Shown here: in pieces, positions 1 through 7,161 of the stretch
How positions within the stretch are numbered: position 1 is the first letter of the stretch
Layout: every line of letters starts with the position of its first letter
NCBI GenBank assembly: GCA_028696285.1
Contig: JAQVHJ010000073.1
Location: 1 to 8,653 of the forward strand
Source: a bacterium
Lineage (GTDB): Bacteria; AUK180; JAQVHJ01
DNA length: 8,653 nt
Reading direction: 5' to 3'
The notes under the pieces: generated by a model
The model's input: only the letters and a program-made list of their open reading frames with translations
Told to the model about the DNA's origin: nothing
Database searches by the model: none
Made by a program: the position numbers and the translations under genes

Positions 1-392
1 TTCAACATGTTTTTATTGTATGTCAGGGTCAGTTCATCATGATACGCGGAATTTCGAAGAGATTCTAAAAATTCATTTGAAACCAAAATCGGTGAATTCA
101 TCTTTTTATTTATGTTAATGAAATAATCGAAAACTGCAACGGATATACCGGGATCTCTACCCAGTTTTTCCATTAACAGCCAGTAATGTTTTTTTAAATT
201 TCTCCATATATCAATTAATTCATTATCTTCTACCTTTAAATTGTCGGTAAGGGTATTAATGATAAATTTAATTATTTCTATAAATAACTTTTTATCGGAG
301 ACTTCAATTTTTGAAATTTTATCGTTTATTTTATAAATATCATCAGAAGCAATCAGGTCTTTAAGTTCTTTTTGAAATTCTTTAGAAATCAT
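1..392 (-). CDS. Partial GGDEF-domain protein (possible diguanylate cyclase), N-terminal 130 residues
   Basis: An open frame runs leftward from ATG at 390-392 to the window edge and is truncated there; 130 codons are visible. The first ~110 residues are a charged, mostly helical region (starting MISKEFQKEL) that I do not recognise. The last visible residues read AYHDELTLTYNKNML, which resembles the opening motif of GGDEF domains (DxLTGLxNRRxL). The GGDEF signature itself would lie outside the window, so c-di-GMP synthesis cannot be confirmed. In that motif the GL is replaced by LT and the NRR by NKN, so the domain may be divergent. The start follows a G-rich Shine-Dalgarno-like stretch (GGGGGGTGAT on the coding strand, 391-400); an in-frame GTG at 393-395 is an alternative start. 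The gene begins 15 bp after the nuclease gene stops and is probably co-transcribed with it. The reading frame is sure; the family is moderately sure. Confidence 0.6.
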   Translation of the reverse strand, partial: MISKEFQKELKDLIASDDIYKINDKISKIEVSDKKLFIEIIKFIINTLTDNLKVEDNELIDIWRNLKKHYWLLMEKLGRDPGISVAVFDYFININKKMNSPILVSNEFLESLRNSAYHDELTLTYNKNML

Positions 393-407
393 CACCCCCC
401 GCTTGGT

Positions 408-1913
408 TTATACCAGTTTTAATTGTTCCGGTTCTTTCCCAAACAAAGGGCATTCAGGCTTGAACTGACAATTCTTGCAATATTCGTTTATTTTCGGCTT
501 ATATTCCTTTTCCGATTCAGCTTTCTGAACTGATTCAATGAAAAATTCTTCAAATGTTTTCAAATCATCTTTATTCTTCAATACTGAGACTTTCTCACCA
601 AACCGCATGAATAGAAGCGATAATCCTGAAACTTTATATCCCAATTTTTCAAGGACATATTGATATAGAGTAAGTTGAAGGTCCTTCGAAACCTCTTCCG
701 TTGTTTTCATTTCCGGATTTGTTTTATAGTCCATCACTTCGACCGTGCCGTCTTTATGCGGATGAATTCTATCTATAAACCCTATTGTAAAATAATTACC
801 GATAGGAATCTCAAAATATTTTTCAACTGCAATTGCTTTCACCCATTCCTGATTCCTGATAAAATTATTATAATATAATTCGAGCCATTGTTTCCCTGAA
901 TCATAATACTCCTTCATCTCTTCAGGCGATGAATACCCGAGCGGTACCCAGAATTTATCATATAACCTGTTCAAATTCTCCAAATCCGGCGCTTGCGGTT
1001 TTGAATATATACTTTCCATTACGGCGTGGATTGTAGTACCAATACTGAAAAAACCCTGGGGTAATTGCGGAACCTTATCAAGGTAAAGTTTCTTGTATTT
1101 GAAAGGGCATTGAAGATAAGTTGAAAGCCGGGAAAAACTGTACCTGGTTTTATCCTTTCTGTACTTAAACGGTATTTCAGGATACTTATCATCCTTCCAC
1201 TCAGGACAGTCCGTTTGATAATCGCACCAGTCACAATATGGCCCTGCAGTCGGGTTCAAGTATTCCTTATCTATCTCAGAATACATGTCTAAAATCACTT
1301 CTTTTACTTTAGAAGAATCTATCTTATTAAAATCAAGCTTGATAAATTGATTAAACTTTAAATAGAAAATTTCAAGGTAATCCGGTTTAATCTCGGGATT
1401 ATCTTCTACAACAAACTTTATTAGTTGTGGCTCAAAATCATAGTAAAGATTCTCAGGAATATCATAATTATTTGTCGTTTTGAAAATAACGACTGACTTT
1501 TTCCCGGTCTTAGACTCTATATACATGTCCAGCTTGACTACTATCTTTATTTCTTTATCGTTGTAAAACAGTGTCTTATTCGCTTCTAATAATTTTAAAC
1601 TCCTGCCTTCCATTTCTGTTATATACCCCTCGATTAAACTCTTGGCAGATTCAAATTCGTCTTTATTGAGATTGTTGTCAGCCAGCCGGTTTGTAAGGCC
1701 TTTAATGAAATTGGGTGCTTTAAAAAATAAACCGTGGTTCTTCTGATGATACTCAAGATAGCTGCTTAAAAGGAATTTATTAAGGCTGTATGTTGAGCTA
1801 TCACCCGTAAATTCACCCTTTTTCCCTGTTAAATACATATTTTTAAATTTTAACCGGCACATTTTAAATGCAGAGTATTTACTCGAACTTAACCAAAACT
1901 TTTCTAAATTCAT
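408..1913 (-). CDS. Tandem-duplicated PD-(D/E)XK (RecB/Cas4/AddB-like) nuclease with two four-cysteine Fe-S sites
   Basis: Predicted DNA exonuclease of the RecB-family PD-(D/E)XK superfamily, 501 residues from the chosen start. Two copies of the same domain lie in tandem. Copy 2 (about residues 257-490) has H296, D381 (FIDR), D395-x-K397 (MDYKTN) and Q413/Y417, the usual catalytic set. It also has C269 followed by C479-x2-C482-x5-C488, the AddB/Cas4-type iron-sulfur cysteines. Copy 1 (about 8-240) has C19 and C227-x2-C230-x5-C236 at nearly the same spacing, plus D129, K145 and Q163. The second acidic residue is I143 and the histidine is missing, so copy 1 is probably inactive and structural. 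No helicase motifs are present, so it is not a full AddB. Start ATG 1911-1913 was chosen because AAAGGAG sits 6 nt upstream and the promoter -10 box lies further upstream still. A 512-residue frame from ATG 1946 is possible but would start upstream of the predicted transcript. Substrate unknown. Confidence 0.8.
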   Translation of the reverse strand: MNLEKFWLSSSKYSAFKMCRLKFKNMYLTGKKGEFTGDSSTYSLNKFLLSSYLEYHQKNHGLFFKAPNFIKGLTNRLADNNLNKDEFESAKSLIEGYITEMEGRSLKLLEANKTLFYNDKEIKIVVKLDMYIESKTGKKSVVIFKTTNNYDIPENLYYDFEPQLIKFVVEDNPEIKPDYLEIFYLKFNQFIKLDFNKIDSSKVKEVILDMYSEIDKEYLNPTAGPYCDWCDYQTDCPEWKDDKYPEIPFKYRKDKTRYSFSRLSTYLQCPFKYKKLYLDKVPQLPQGFFSIGTTIHAVMESIYSKPQAPDLENLNRLYDKFWVPLGYSSPEEMKEYYDSGKQWLELYYNNFIRNQEWVKAIAVEKYFEIPIGNYFTIGFIDRIHPHKDGTVEVMDYKTNPEMKTTEEVSKDLQLTLYQYVLEKLGYKVSGLSLLFMRFGEKVSVLKNKDDLKTFEEFFIESVQKAESEKEYKPKINEYCKNCQFKPECPLFGKEPEQLKLV

Positions 1914-1919
1914 CTCATT

Positions 1920-1926
1920 CTCCTTT
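1920..1926 (-). promoter_or_regulatory. Ribosome binding site that fixes the nuclease start
   Basis: On the minus strand 1926-1920 reads AAAGGAG, 6 nt ahead of ATG 1913-1911. The upstream in-frame ATG at 1944-1946 is preceded only by an A-run. This supports the shorter protein. Confidence 0.75.
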
Positions 1927-1934
1927 AAAACTAA

Positions 1935-1963
1935 AGTATAACTCATTCTTTTTTTGATGTCAA
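1935..1963 (-). promoter_or_regulatory. Sigma70-type promoter for the nuclease gene
   Basis: Reading the minus strand, TTGACA (1963-1958) is followed after exactly 17 nt by TATACT (1940-1935). Transcription should start near 1928, giving a very short leader that begins just before the AAAGGAG site. The -10 box lies inside the first codons of the longer possible reading frame, which argues against that longer start. Confidence 0.75.
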
Positions 1964-2001
1964 GTAAAAAAACTACCCTAAAAATAAAAAATTACTTGAC
2001 A
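1958..2001. repeat. Perfect 10-bp inverted repeat containing both -35 boxes
   Basis: The left arm tgtcaagtaa (1958-1967) and right arm ttacttgaca (1992-2001) are exact reverse complements, with a 24-bp AT-rich spacer. Each arm contains the -35 hexamer of one divergent promoter plus four further matching bases (TTAC). The hexamers alone would match by consensus; the extra four base pairs suggest either a shared upstream preference or an operator bound by one symmetric regulator. No regulator gene is visible in the window. Confidence 0.6.
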
Positions 2002-2023
2002 ATTTTCAAAAATTTGGTATAAT
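1996..2023 (+). promoter_or_regulatory. Consensus sigma70-type promoter for the HerA-like/FHA gene
   Basis: TTGACA (1996-2001), a 16-nt spacer and TATAAT (2018-2023) match both consensus hexamers exactly. Transcription should start near 2030, about 25 nt before the start codon at 2055. AGGGA at 2045-2049 is the likely ribosome binding site. Confidence 0.8.
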
Positions 2024-2054
2024 ATGTAATATTAATTATGAAAAAGGGAAAATA

Positions 2055-3713
2055 ATGTCGAATGATATCCTCCTCGGGAAAGTGTTAAAAAACGCGGAAA
2101 CAAAGATTTCCAAAAATCTTCCCGACCTTAAGATTTCCCCGGATAATTTCGGACAACTGGTTTTAGTATTAGGAGATGCTTACGAGAACAACGGAAAATT
2201 AACTAAAGTTCTCATGGAAGAACTTTCCAAGCAGAATGAAACTATTATTTGCTTTGACAATAGGGGCATCCTCTCAAGTTATGGTTTGATTTTCCCGAAG
2301 TTGGAACCTGAAGAATTCGCAAAGTGGATTCTTCTCGACAGTAATGAAGATCTTTTAGATCTGCAGGCAATTGAGATGTCTTCAAGATTCAAAGAATCCA
2401 TGCAGATGTTCGGAATAGATAAAGATACACTTGAAGATTATCTTCATGAATTATCTTTTGTTGTTCTTACACCAAATTCTGATAACGGAATAAATATTTC
2501 AAATAATATTTTAGATGTTGATTTTACAAAAGTAAAGCACTTCGCAAAATCAATAATCTTTTCTCTGGTTTCATGGCTTTTTAACGATGATTCCATTTCA
2601 AAGTATGAAGAAGAAACCAATTTCATTAAATTGGTCTTTGAATTCATGAGAAAATTTAAACTGCAGGTATCTGATTATCCGAAAGCGAAGGCATTTCTTA
2701 ATGAACTAAAGGAAAATATCGATAAATTCCCGGGATCGAAGGATATTAAATTAAAAATAATTGATATGTTTCTGAAATTTATCCAGGATTCCGCCCCATC
2801 TTTATTTGAAGGAATACCTTTAGATTTCAAGCAGATATTTTCTGTGTATCCGAAAAAGAAACAAGTCTTTATTTTTTCATTAAACCACTTGGAAGATGTG
2901 TTTTATAAAAATTTCTTTGTAATGAAGGCCTTTCATCAATTGTTTATTTATGCGATTGAAAATCCTGAAAAGAAGATATCCGTATTCTTGAATGTACTGG
3001 ATGAGGTTCTTTTCTTTAAAGAATTTTATAAGGCCTTCAGTATAATCGATGATTTAAAGATAAAAAACATTCGTTTAATAATAAGTTCAAATACCTTCAA
3101 GAACATACCTTCTTTGGAATGGAGCAGTTTCAATCATATCTTCATTTCCAACACCAACAGTGAGATTCTTAATAATACTATCAGTAAGCAGTTCAATTTC
3201 CCTGTTAGTTTGACATCAGAAATTAAGGAGAACCAGTTTATATACATAAACAATGGTAAACTTGAATCACTCCTTGCTCCAAGAATATCATATTCTTTTC
3301 ACCGTACTTTGGAATCATTTGAGATATCAAGATTATTAAAAGATGAATTGAGAGATCAATATAATTCAATGTATTACCGTTTAGCAGATATAAAAGATAA
3401 ATTTCCCGAACTGCAGAAAAAGAAGATAGGAATTTTAACAATAGAAAACGGACCTTATCGCGGAAAGGATGTTATTATTGACAAAGACGAGATTGTTCTT
3501 GGACGATATGAAATTTATCCTCAAAATAAATTAGTCTCCAGAAAACACTTCAAAATCCATAGAGAAGGTGCTCACTTCGTTATCATCGATAACAGCGTAA
3601 ACGGTGTTTTTATCAATGGCCGGAGAATTACTCAGGCAACATTGAAAGAAAGAGATACGATCGTTTTAGGCAGAAATGAAGTCTCTCTTTACTTCGAAGA
3701 AAAAGAAATTTAA
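2055..3713 (+). CDS. HerA-like (DUF87/DUF853-type) degenerate ATPase domain fused to a C-terminal FHA domain
   Basis: 552 residues. The C-terminus (about 457-550) is a clear FHA phosphothreonine-binding domain with the core residues in place: GR 483-484, S495-R-K-H498 and N513-S-V-N516-G517 followed by NG 521-522. Residues ~30-400 resemble HerA-family ATPases in motif order. A Walker A-like AYENNGKLT (42-50) follows a hydrophobic strand. Then come a second strand ending FDNRG (67-71), a LTPNSDNG turn (138-145), FEGIPLDFKQIF (251-262), IFSLNHLED (273-281), and a Walker B-like FLNVLDE (311-317). Walker A has L49 where S/T is expected, and the later ATQ-type motif is replaced by SSN (344-346), so ATP hydrolysis is doubtful although D316-E317 remain. 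There is no signal peptide or membrane segment; it is likely cytoplasmic and may recruit a phosphorylated partner. The FHA call is sure; the HerA relation is a pattern judgement. It faces the nuclease gene across a shared promoter region. Confidence 0.75.
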   Translation: MSNDILLGKVLKNAETKISKNLPDLKISPDNFGQLVLVLGDAYENNGKLTKVLMEELSKQNETIICFDNRGILSSYGLIFPKLEPEEFAKWILLDSNEDLLDLQAIEMSSRFKESMQMFGIDKDTLEDYLHELSFVVLTPNSDNGINISNNILDVDFTKVKHFAKSIIFSLVSWLFNDDSISKYEEETNFIKLVFEFMRKFKLQVSDYPKAKAFLNELKENIDKFPGSKDIKLKIIDMFLKFIQDSAPSLFEGIPLDFKQIFSVYPKKKQVFIFSLNHLEDVFYKNFFVMKAFHQLFIYAIENPEKKISVFLNVLDEVLFFKEFYKAFSIIDDLKIKNIRLIISSNTFKNIPSLEWSSFNHIFISNTNSEILNNTISKQFNFPVSLTSEIKENQFIYINNGKLESLLAPRISYSFHRTLESFEISRLLKDELRDQYNSMYYRLADIKDKFPELQKKKIGILTIENGPYRGKDVIIDKDEIVLGRYEIYPQNKLVSRKHFKIHREGAHFVIIDNSVNGVFINGRRITQATLKERDTIVLGRNEVSLYFEEKEI

Positions 3714-3915
3714 GTAATTGCAACTTCAATTATTTCGGCAATTTTATAATTACAGATTAGGACCACTTTTCTTTTTATTCGAATTCGGCCTTCTTTAATA
3801 AATCCTGAAACATCCCTGTTTCTTTATTATTTTTTACACAGAGATATATAAAAATAATCCCAGTACTTTTTTACAATGATATTAATTTTATTTTTTTTAA
3901 TTAAGGATTATCCTG
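3714..3915. other. Convergent AT-rich intergenic gap
   Basis: This gap separates the 3' ends of two converging genes. I see no reading frame with a credible start. It holds long T and A runs (for example 3886-3899) and weak AT-only stems such as taattg/caatta (3715-3720 with 3727-3732). A bidirectional terminator is expected here, but no GC-rich hairpin followed by a U-tract could be identified. Confidence 0.4.
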
Positions 3916-5064
3916 TTATTCTACCCTAACAAAGTGGAATGTTCCTTTATCAGAAGAATACCAGACTCCTGTTGAATCAGTTTTGATTGAATAGATGTGG
4001 TTATTTACTGTTTGCCCGTCAATGACGAGTCTTTTAAAGCTGAATCCTGCATTATTCGAGTAATAGATTCCCAGGGATGTGCCGACATAAACTTCATTAT
4101 TCCGTACAGCGAGTGTAGTGAAATCTCCGTTTAGAATGAAGGGTTTTGTGAGAACTGTTCTCCATAGATTCAGGTTCTTTTCAAACTTACCCAGACCATC
4201 CTGCGTAAGGAGGTAGAGCGCTTTGGGAGATGTTTCCATTTTAATAATTATATTTGAAGGTAAGCCGTTATTAACATTAAATTGCTCCCAGTTTTCAAAA
4301 CCGGTATGGAACCTTGCAACCCCTTCCAGGGTAGAAATCCATGCATAGGAATCATCAATTAAAATATCTGTAATGAAATTATTCGGGAGATGCCCGGACT
4401 CTTTTGTATATGACTTGAATTCCTGGTAATTTTTATTATATGTAGTTAATCCTGCGTTTGTTCCGAAGTAAATTCTCTTTTCTGTCGATTTAATTTTCAG
4501 GATATTATTTGAGACTAAACCATCAGCCTTTTTAAACTTGATCCAATCTTTATCAATCGCAGTGGAGACCTGAGATACCGTCAGCATAATATCAGGATTT
4601 TTGATCCATGCGGTAGTACCCTTTGGAGTTCCTATCCAGACGATATCCTTATCTGCGCAAATAGCATTTATTTTTTGAGATAGAAGGTTATTGGTTGATC
4701 CGAAATAATTCTCGGGTTTTGATTTACCGGTTTCCAACCTCATCAAACCGACATCAGTTCCTATCCAAACTTCTTTTTCTCCGACATTGAAAGAAAAAAT
4801 ATTCATGGATAATAATCCTTTCTTCAGATCATAATATTCCCATTGCCTGGTTTTCAGGTTGTATGAAAGGAATCCCTGTGTTTCGGTAGTAAACCATATA
4901 AATCCATCTTCTTCCTGTGTATATATGTTGTTAATACCCTGAAGATTCTCCGCCTTAACATCATATTTAAAAACGTAGGTCTCGTCAATAATCTCAGAAT
5001 CGGGAACACATCCGTTTAATAAAATAACTCCGAAAATTATTATCAGTAAAACAAGATTGCGCAT
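3916..5064 (-). CDS. Beta-propeller lipoprotein with two-component-regulator-type propeller repeats
   Basis: 382 residues. The N-terminus has two residues (M, R), a hydrophobic stretch, and the lipobox LNGC with C19 as the lipidated cysteine, so the mature protein should be membrane-anchored outside the cytoplasm. The rest is built from about eight repeats with the core (V/I)W(I/F)GT..G: IWFTTETQG, VWIGTDVG, VWIGTPKG, IYFGTNAG, AWISTLEG, LYLLTQDG, VYVGTSLG and VWYSSDKG. Several are preceded by GL(P/S)xN, as in Reg_prop repeats of sensor kinases. The last repeat lacks its outer strand, which the N-terminal segment after C19 could supply to close the ring. No kinase, receiver or enzyme domain is attached. 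It starts 4 bp after the phosphatase stop, so the two are probably co-expressed. A sensing or scaffolding role for the phosphatase is inferred; the ligand is unknown. Confidence 0.8.
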   Translation of the reverse strand: MRNLVLLIIIFGVILLNGCVPDSEIIDETYVFKYDVKAENLQGINNIYTQEEDGFIWFTTETQGFLSYNLKTRQWEYYDLKKGLLSMNIFSFNVGEKEVWIGTDVGLMRLETGKSKPENYFGSTNNLLSQKINAICADKDIVWIGTPKGTTAWIKNPDIMLTVSQVSTAIDKDWIKFKKADGLVSNNILKIKSTEKRIYFGTNAGLTTYNKNYQEFKSYTKESGHLPNNFITDILIDDSYAWISTLEGVARFHTGFENWEQFNVNNGLPSNIIIKMETSPKALYLLTQDGLGKFEKNLNLWRTVLTKPFILNGDFTTLAVRNNEVYVGTSLGIYYSNNAGFSFKRLVIDGQTVNNHIYSIKTDSTGVWYSSDKGTFHFVRVE

Positions 5065-5068
5065 AACT

Positions 5069-6544
5069 CTACTTCATTTTTAAGATTACCATTGTTAAAT
5101 CATCAGAGAGAGGCTGATCCCCGATAAAGTTATAGATATCTTCAAGCAACAGTTTTTTAAATTCATATATATCGAACTTCGGCGTATTCTTAATTGCATT
5201 AATGAACCTCTCTTCACTGTATTGCTCTTTTTCTGAATTCATAGCTTCAGAGATTCCGTCTGTAAAGAAAACTACAATATCATTATAATTTAATTTCAAT
5301 GTTCCTTCCTGAAGGTTGTTATAGAAGACTTTTCCGTTAGTCAATCCAAGACCGATTCCTTCGGGATTGAATTGCTCAATTGTTTTAGTCTTATCCCTCC
5401 ATACAATCAGGGGAAGGTGCCCGGCATTCACTAATTTCAAAGTATGTGTTCTCAAGTCCAGAATTGAATATATCATGGTTACAAATTTCCCTGGCCTCAA
5501 ATCCTTCATTAAAAGGTAATTCAATTTCTTAATTAACGTGAGAGGGGATTCTTTCCCGAAAGCTTCTGCTCTTAAAATACTTCTAATCATAACCATAATC
5601 AATGAACCGGGAACTCCTTTTCCTGAAACATCCGCAATCGCAATCGCTACTTTTTCATCATCTACATGCAGAACATCATAATAATCCCCCCCGATCTCTT
5701 TTGCAAAGTCATAATAAGCGACTATCTCGCAATCCCTGAATTCGGGTATTGATTTTGTAAGGAATGCATCCTGAATCTGATGCGCGATCTGAAGTTCCTG
5801 TTCCAGCTTCTCCTTCGCCTTCCGCGTTTCATTGCCTTCAATATAACTTCTTGAAATCTGTTCAAATGTATCGATTAAACTGGAAAATTCAGGGCTCGTG
5901 TTAAAATAAACATCTTTATCTATTGTAAAATTCTCCTTTGAAGTTTGAAGAAGCTGCGTAATATCCTTAATTGTATTCTCAAGTGAATTTGAGATTAAAA
6001 GAACCCAAATAGTCCCGAATAAAATCAGGAGTATCTGGGAAAGAATTATATATGTAATCCCCGTCTGGATTTCATTAATGAATTTATACTCAGGATAAAG
6101 AATCACGACCTTCCACGCAACTTCGGTATGAGGAGAGATTACAAATTCCTTGTATAGATAATTTTTGTTTAGTAACCTGACGTTTTTCAGATTGTTTACT
6201 GTTTTATCTGAAGTTGGAAATTGCTTAATCTCAAAATTAAGATTTGTTGAAACGGGTTCTTCATTCCTGAAAATAACATACGAGAGCGGGATTCCCAATT
6301 TATTGAGATACTTTATCTCTTCTTCAACACAGAGATTCAAATTTTCAGGGTCATGGTACATTACTTCAATATTTTTCAATTTTTCAATTATTCTGGTTGA
6401 TGCGCTGTCAATCTGCTCATTAACATAACTGTTAAAGGACTTTTTCTGGAATGATATATAAATAACTATTGACAGAGAAAGGGAGAATAGTATCGTTAAA
6501 AGCAGAATACCTTCAAATCTCCAGAAATACCTTATCTTTTTCAA
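5069..6544 (-). CDS. Membrane-bound SpoIIE/RsbU-type PP2C serine/threonine phosphatase
   Basis: 491 residues. Membrane segments are predicted at about 12-32 and 163-185, enclosing an extracytoplasmic region of about 130 residues with no recognised ligand motif. A HAMP-like helical linker follows (about 186-235), then the coiled RsbU-type linker EQELQIAHQIQDAFL (248-262). The catalytic PP2C domain fills 265-491. It has EIGGDYYD with D287, IADVSGKGVPGS with D305, FTDGISEA with D429, and SDDLT with D481/D482, so the metal-binding aspartates are present. Such enzymes usually dephosphorylate STAS-domain anti-anti-sigma factors in partner-switching pathways; none is encoded in the window. The start codon is TTG (6544-6542), overlapping the TGA stop of recR (6543-6541), which suggests translational coupling. 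Shine-Dalgarno candidates are AAAGGA 3 nt and AAGGAA 10 nt upstream. The next methionine lies after the first membrane segment, so a later start is unlikely. Confidence 0.88.
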   Translation of the reverse strand: MKKIRYFWRFEGILLLTILFSLSLSIVIYISFQKKSFNSYVNEQIDSASTRIIEKLKNIEVMYHDPENLNLCVEEEIKYLNKLGIPLSYVIFRNEEPVSTNLNFEIKQFPTSDKTVNNLKNVRLLNKNYLYKEFVISPHTEVAWKVVILYPEYKFINEIQTGITYIILSQILLILFGTIWVLLISNSLENTIKDITQLLQTSKENFTIDKDVYFNTSPEFSSLIDTFEQISRSYIEGNETRKAKEKLEQELQIAHQIQDAFLTKSIPEFRDCEIVAYYDFAKEIGGDYYDVLHVDDEKVAIAIADVSGKGVPGSLIMVMIRSILRAEAFGKESPLTLIKKLNYLLMKDLRPGKFVTMIYSILDLRTHTLKLVNAGHLPLIVWRDKTKTIEQFNPEGIGLGLTNGKVFYNNLQEGTLKLNYNDIVVFFTDGISEAMNSEKEQYSEERFINAIKNTPKFDIYEFKKLLLEDIYNFIGDQPLSDDLTMVILKMK

Positions 6545-7155
6545 AATTCCTTTCTTCCTTCAAAAGCTTTGAATAAAGTTACTTCATCAATATTTTCCAG
6601 TTCGCTCCCGACCGGTACTCCATAAGCGATTCTGGTCAATTTAATTTCAGACCCTGAAAATACCTTCTTAATGTAGTTCGCGGTAACCTCACCTTCAGTT
6701 GTAGGGCTGGTGGCTATGATAATTTCCTTTATCTCAGGGTTTTTCTTAACTCTTGCAGTAAGGTCTGCTATGGTCAAATCCTTCGGATGAATCCCCATAA
6801 TGGGGGAAATAACCCCTTTTAAAACATGGAATCTGCCACGGAACTTGCCTGAACGTTCTATACTGTTTATATCTTTAATCGTCTCAACAACACAGATTAT
6901 TGAACCGTCTCTATGTTTATCAGAACAAATATGACATGGATTTGTTTCTGAAATATTATGGCAAAGCGAACATTCTTTTATATTATCTTTTATAAGCTCG
7001 AAAATTTCAATGAACTTTTCCATTGTCTTTACATCTTTCTGAATAAGATGATATGCAAAACGGTTCGCAGTTTTCTTACCTATTCCAGGGAACCGCTCAA
7101 ATATCTCTGTCAGCATTTCAATAATCTTTGAAGAAGAATATCTTTTCTTGCTCAT
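6541..7155 (-). CDS. recR: Recombination mediator RecR
   Basis: 204 residues, normal family length. RecR works with RecO (and RecF) to load RecA on single-stranded DNA gaps in the cytoplasm. In order: an N-terminal helix-hairpin-helix (FPGIGKKTANRFAYHL, 22-37), a C4 zinc site (C62, C65, C74, C77), and a Toprim domain starting VVETIKDINSIE (89-100) with the FRGRFHVLKGVISP (105-118) and ATSPTTEGE (148-156) blocks. The C-terminal motif is TRIAYGVPVGSELE (174-187), ending AFEGR. All expected family blocks are present, so it should be functional. It starts 6 bp after ybaB, with only a weak ribosome binding site (TAAGAAA), consistent with coupling to the upstream gene. Its stop overlaps the TTG start of the phosphatase gene. 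Confidence 0.97.
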   Translation of the reverse strand: MSKKRYSSSKIIEMLTEIFERFPGIGKKTANRFAYHLIQKDVKTMEKFIEIFELIKDNIKECSLCHNISETNPCHICSDKHRDGSIICVVETIKDINSIERSGKFRGRFHVLKGVISPIMGIHPKDLTIADLTARVKKNPEIKEIIIATSPTTEGEVTANYIKKVFSGSEIKLTRIAYGVPVGSELENIDEVTLFKAFEGRKEF

Positions 7156-7161
7156 ATTTTC

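Noticed and set aside
675..878. Small plus-strand frame opposite the nuclease gene, and similar frames at 1019-1234, 2444-2647, 3238-3441, 6165-6428, 7265-7591 and 8268-8495
   Set aside because: All lie inside well-supported genes in another frame, lack ribosome binding sites or recognisable domains, and look like mirrored coding sequence.
408..1913. Cas4 of a CRISPR system, or AddB
   Set aside because: There is no CRISPR array or other cas gene in the window. The protein has two nuclease domains, unlike Cas4, and lacks the helicase-like region of AddB. Only superfamily membership is supported.
3714..3915. Rho-independent terminator between the convergent genes
   Set aside because: Only short AT-only stems (such as taattg/caatta) and T/A runs are present, with no GC-rich stem joined to a T-tract.
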